From contig JASVEC010000210.1 in the NCBI GenBank assembly GCA_030770535.1, positions 1 through 31,042 on the forward strand: DNA of 31,042 bases. The letters are read 5' to 3'. This DNA is from Batkoa obscura (taxonomy: Eukaryota; Entomophthoromycota; Entomophthoromycetes; Entomophthorales; Batkoaceae). Each line of letters begins with the position of its first letter. The stretch's first letter is position 1. Shown piece after piece: positions 29,298 through 31,042 of this stretch. Below the pieces are notes generated by a model that was not told the origin of the DNA, did not search any database, and worked only from the letters and a program-made list of their open reading frames with translations. Position numbers and translations under genes: made by a program.

Positions 29298-31042
29298 CTT
29301 TTTTGAATGATATATTGTTTGTTATAAAAAATGTAAAGCTTTAAAAACTTTCACTCTTTTTACTTTATATCTTAAACATGGTGAACAATAAGGTCATCTT
29401 TGATTGGCTGTTACTCATACTAAGTAAACGCATTTTTGTTTTGCGAAATCGAGGATTGAAATAATATTTATACTAATTATATGTAGTAAATTAAAAATGA
29501 TTGGTTAATATGAAGTTGTTTAGCTTAAAGTTTATCGGTTTTGTAAGGAATAAAAATCATGATTTTATTTAGTCCAATTAAAATTTTTAAATTATTAAAA
29601 ATTGATGTGATAAAAAAAGAAGTATTTCAATTCCAATGATTAAGGTTAAGATAGTAAAATAGTTTATAATCTTTTTTTCATTTAAGAGATGAAGTGTTCT
29701 TATCTTTTTTATATCATCTTTAAAATATTAACATAGAATTGAGATCAATAACGTATGTATTTTCATTAAATATTAATTCCATTTTTAAAAACTTAAATAA
29801 TTTTAATTGATTCAATCAAATATGAAAAAAGTAAGTTTCTTATAAGATTATCTGATCAATGAAATCAGATTACAATCAATAATGGAATTAATTTTCTAAT
29901 TAGTAATCCAATATTCTAATAGGTTAATTGAATTAAATTTATTCTTTAAAAGAAATTAGAATAAAATTTTTTGATGAAGCTAAATTTTTGAAAGATGCTA
30001 GTATTTTTTTATGTTTGTCCTATTAGTCATAGTTTCGGGTTATTAAACTTTTATCTTGAAAAGTTACTTTGGAATCAAGTTGTTTTAATTGAATTGATAG
30101 TGATTAAATTTTTGATAAAATTTAAAGTACACTTTAATATTGAGGTGACGGTTAGGGTTATATCTTGTAAAAATGTCTTTATTAAAGTTGTAAAAAGAGC
30201 AGTTTGTTAATTCTAAACTAAATCACTAACCAAGCAAACCACAATAGACTTAGCTCGATATGTGACTGTTGATAAACAAAATTTCAAAAACCTAAATTCA
30301 AATCCTTGAGATATCACTGTATCTGATATAGAGATGTAAAGTAGAGAGCGACGAAATTCGATAAATATGAAGCTTTCACATGATAATTTGTATTAAATCT
30401 TATTTTTTAGGTATACTAATTGAATCATTTATAGTTGTATCATATAAGACAGTAATAGGATAATAGTTGGAAGCATATTTTTTTGTTCAAAGACTTAATA
30501 CATTATCTGGCTTTTTGACTGCATAAAAAATGAATAAATAAATGGAAGTAAAAGAGTATTTCTATACTAATTTTATCAAATATTACATTTATTATTGTTA
30601 TTTAGTAAAAAATTAACTTAAATAGGTAGAGCTCAATTTTAAAAAAATCAGTTTTTATAAACTTATTAACAGATTTACTTTAGAACTTAATATATCTTTC
30701 CACAATTTAAAAGTATTATTTTTAAACTTTGAAATGCAAAGTCTTTAGATGTTTTTATAAAACAAAATATATATAAAAGCGAAAAGATAATAGATAATAG
30801 ATAATAGATAATAGATAAATGAATGTTAAACAAAGGGTGAAGATATTAGATTTTAGAAAGCAACCGAACTCAATAACAACAATGTTAAATAAAATAAGAT
30901 TAATCTAAAAGATTGGTACTTTGTTCTATGTAAATTAGGTATGACACAGAAAGGTTACAGCATAAACTAAAGTTGAAATATTGTTAACTGGTAACTTAAT
31001 ATGGTAGAAGTGGATTAATCAGGTTGATTGAGTCTATAAAGC
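29298..31042. other. gene-free AT-rich interval at the right edge
   Basis: The left 100 bp should include the ISU1 promoter. One open frame of about 70 codons (29995-30210) has no ATG-supported context, no homology that I recognise, and a composition like the surroundings. No RNA gene or mobile element seen, apart from a short tandem repeat. Confidence 0.5.
30785..30818. repeat. (AGATAAT)n tandem repeat
   Basis: Four perfect heptamers followed by a partial fifth copy. Confidence 0.9.

Noticed and set aside
29995-30210. Open frame of about 70 codons on the plus strand
   Set aside because: Composition matches the surrounding AT-rich DNA, there is no recognisable domain, and no partner exons are found.
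1-31042. tRNA, rRNA, snoRNA or CRISPR
   Set aside because: No T-loop GGTTCGAATCC-like sequence, no rRNA-like block, no convincing C/D box pairs and no regularly spaced direct repeats were seen by eye; a covariance-model scan was not possible.

Overview
The window looks like nuclear DNA of an early-diverging, very AT-rich fungus. The evidence is a set of fungal-type genes (MIM1, BZZ1, a P3A plasma-membrane H+-ATPase, a secreted multicopper oxidase), short GT-AG introns of about 47-98 bp, and the standard genetic code. A Mucoromycota-like lineage, such as an arbuscular mycorrhizal relative, would fit the base composition and the repeats. That is inference; nothing here fixes the taxon.

Layout. 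1-1360: the 3' end of TRM11 (tRNA m2G10 methyltransferase) converges on MIM1 (mitochondrial outer-membrane import). 1361-3474: gene-free, with a worn MITE and an inverted pair of gene-like fragments. 3475-5943: two intronless genes for secreted proteins, a small orphan and a multicopper oxidase, converge. 5944-12301: a gene-poor block with three MITE copies and a diverged direct duplication of about 1.7 kb, each unit carrying one small paralogous membrane-protein gene. 12302-14977: an intronless plasma-membrane proton pump. 16233-20077: a nest of DNA transposons. 21013-29297: a dense, intron-rich block with a membrane-anchored START-domain protein, a small MNWxGG protein, BZZ1 (14 exons), a small tail-anchored protein and ISU1 (iron-sulphur scaffold). 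29298-31042: nothing recognisable.

The most informative structure is the transposon nest. A decayed element of about 3.1 kb (16839-19974) has 18-20 bp terminal inverted repeats and a broken DDE-type transposase on the minus strand. At least eight 102-107 bp MITEs in the window share its terminal and subterminal sequence at the same offsets on both ends, so the large element or a close relative probably mobilised them. Three of these MITEs sit inside the large element (one splits the transposase), one abuts its end, and two others form a head-to-head pair sharing one ATAT.

The host genes are ordinary housekeeping and surface functions: translation, mitochondrial protein import, Fe-S assembly, proton export, endocytic actin and lipid transfer. 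No operon-like pathway links them. I found no tRNA, rRNA or CRISPR. The apparent frame break in ISU1 exon 1 and the lysine at the type-1 copper axial position of the oxidase are the main oddities in host genes.
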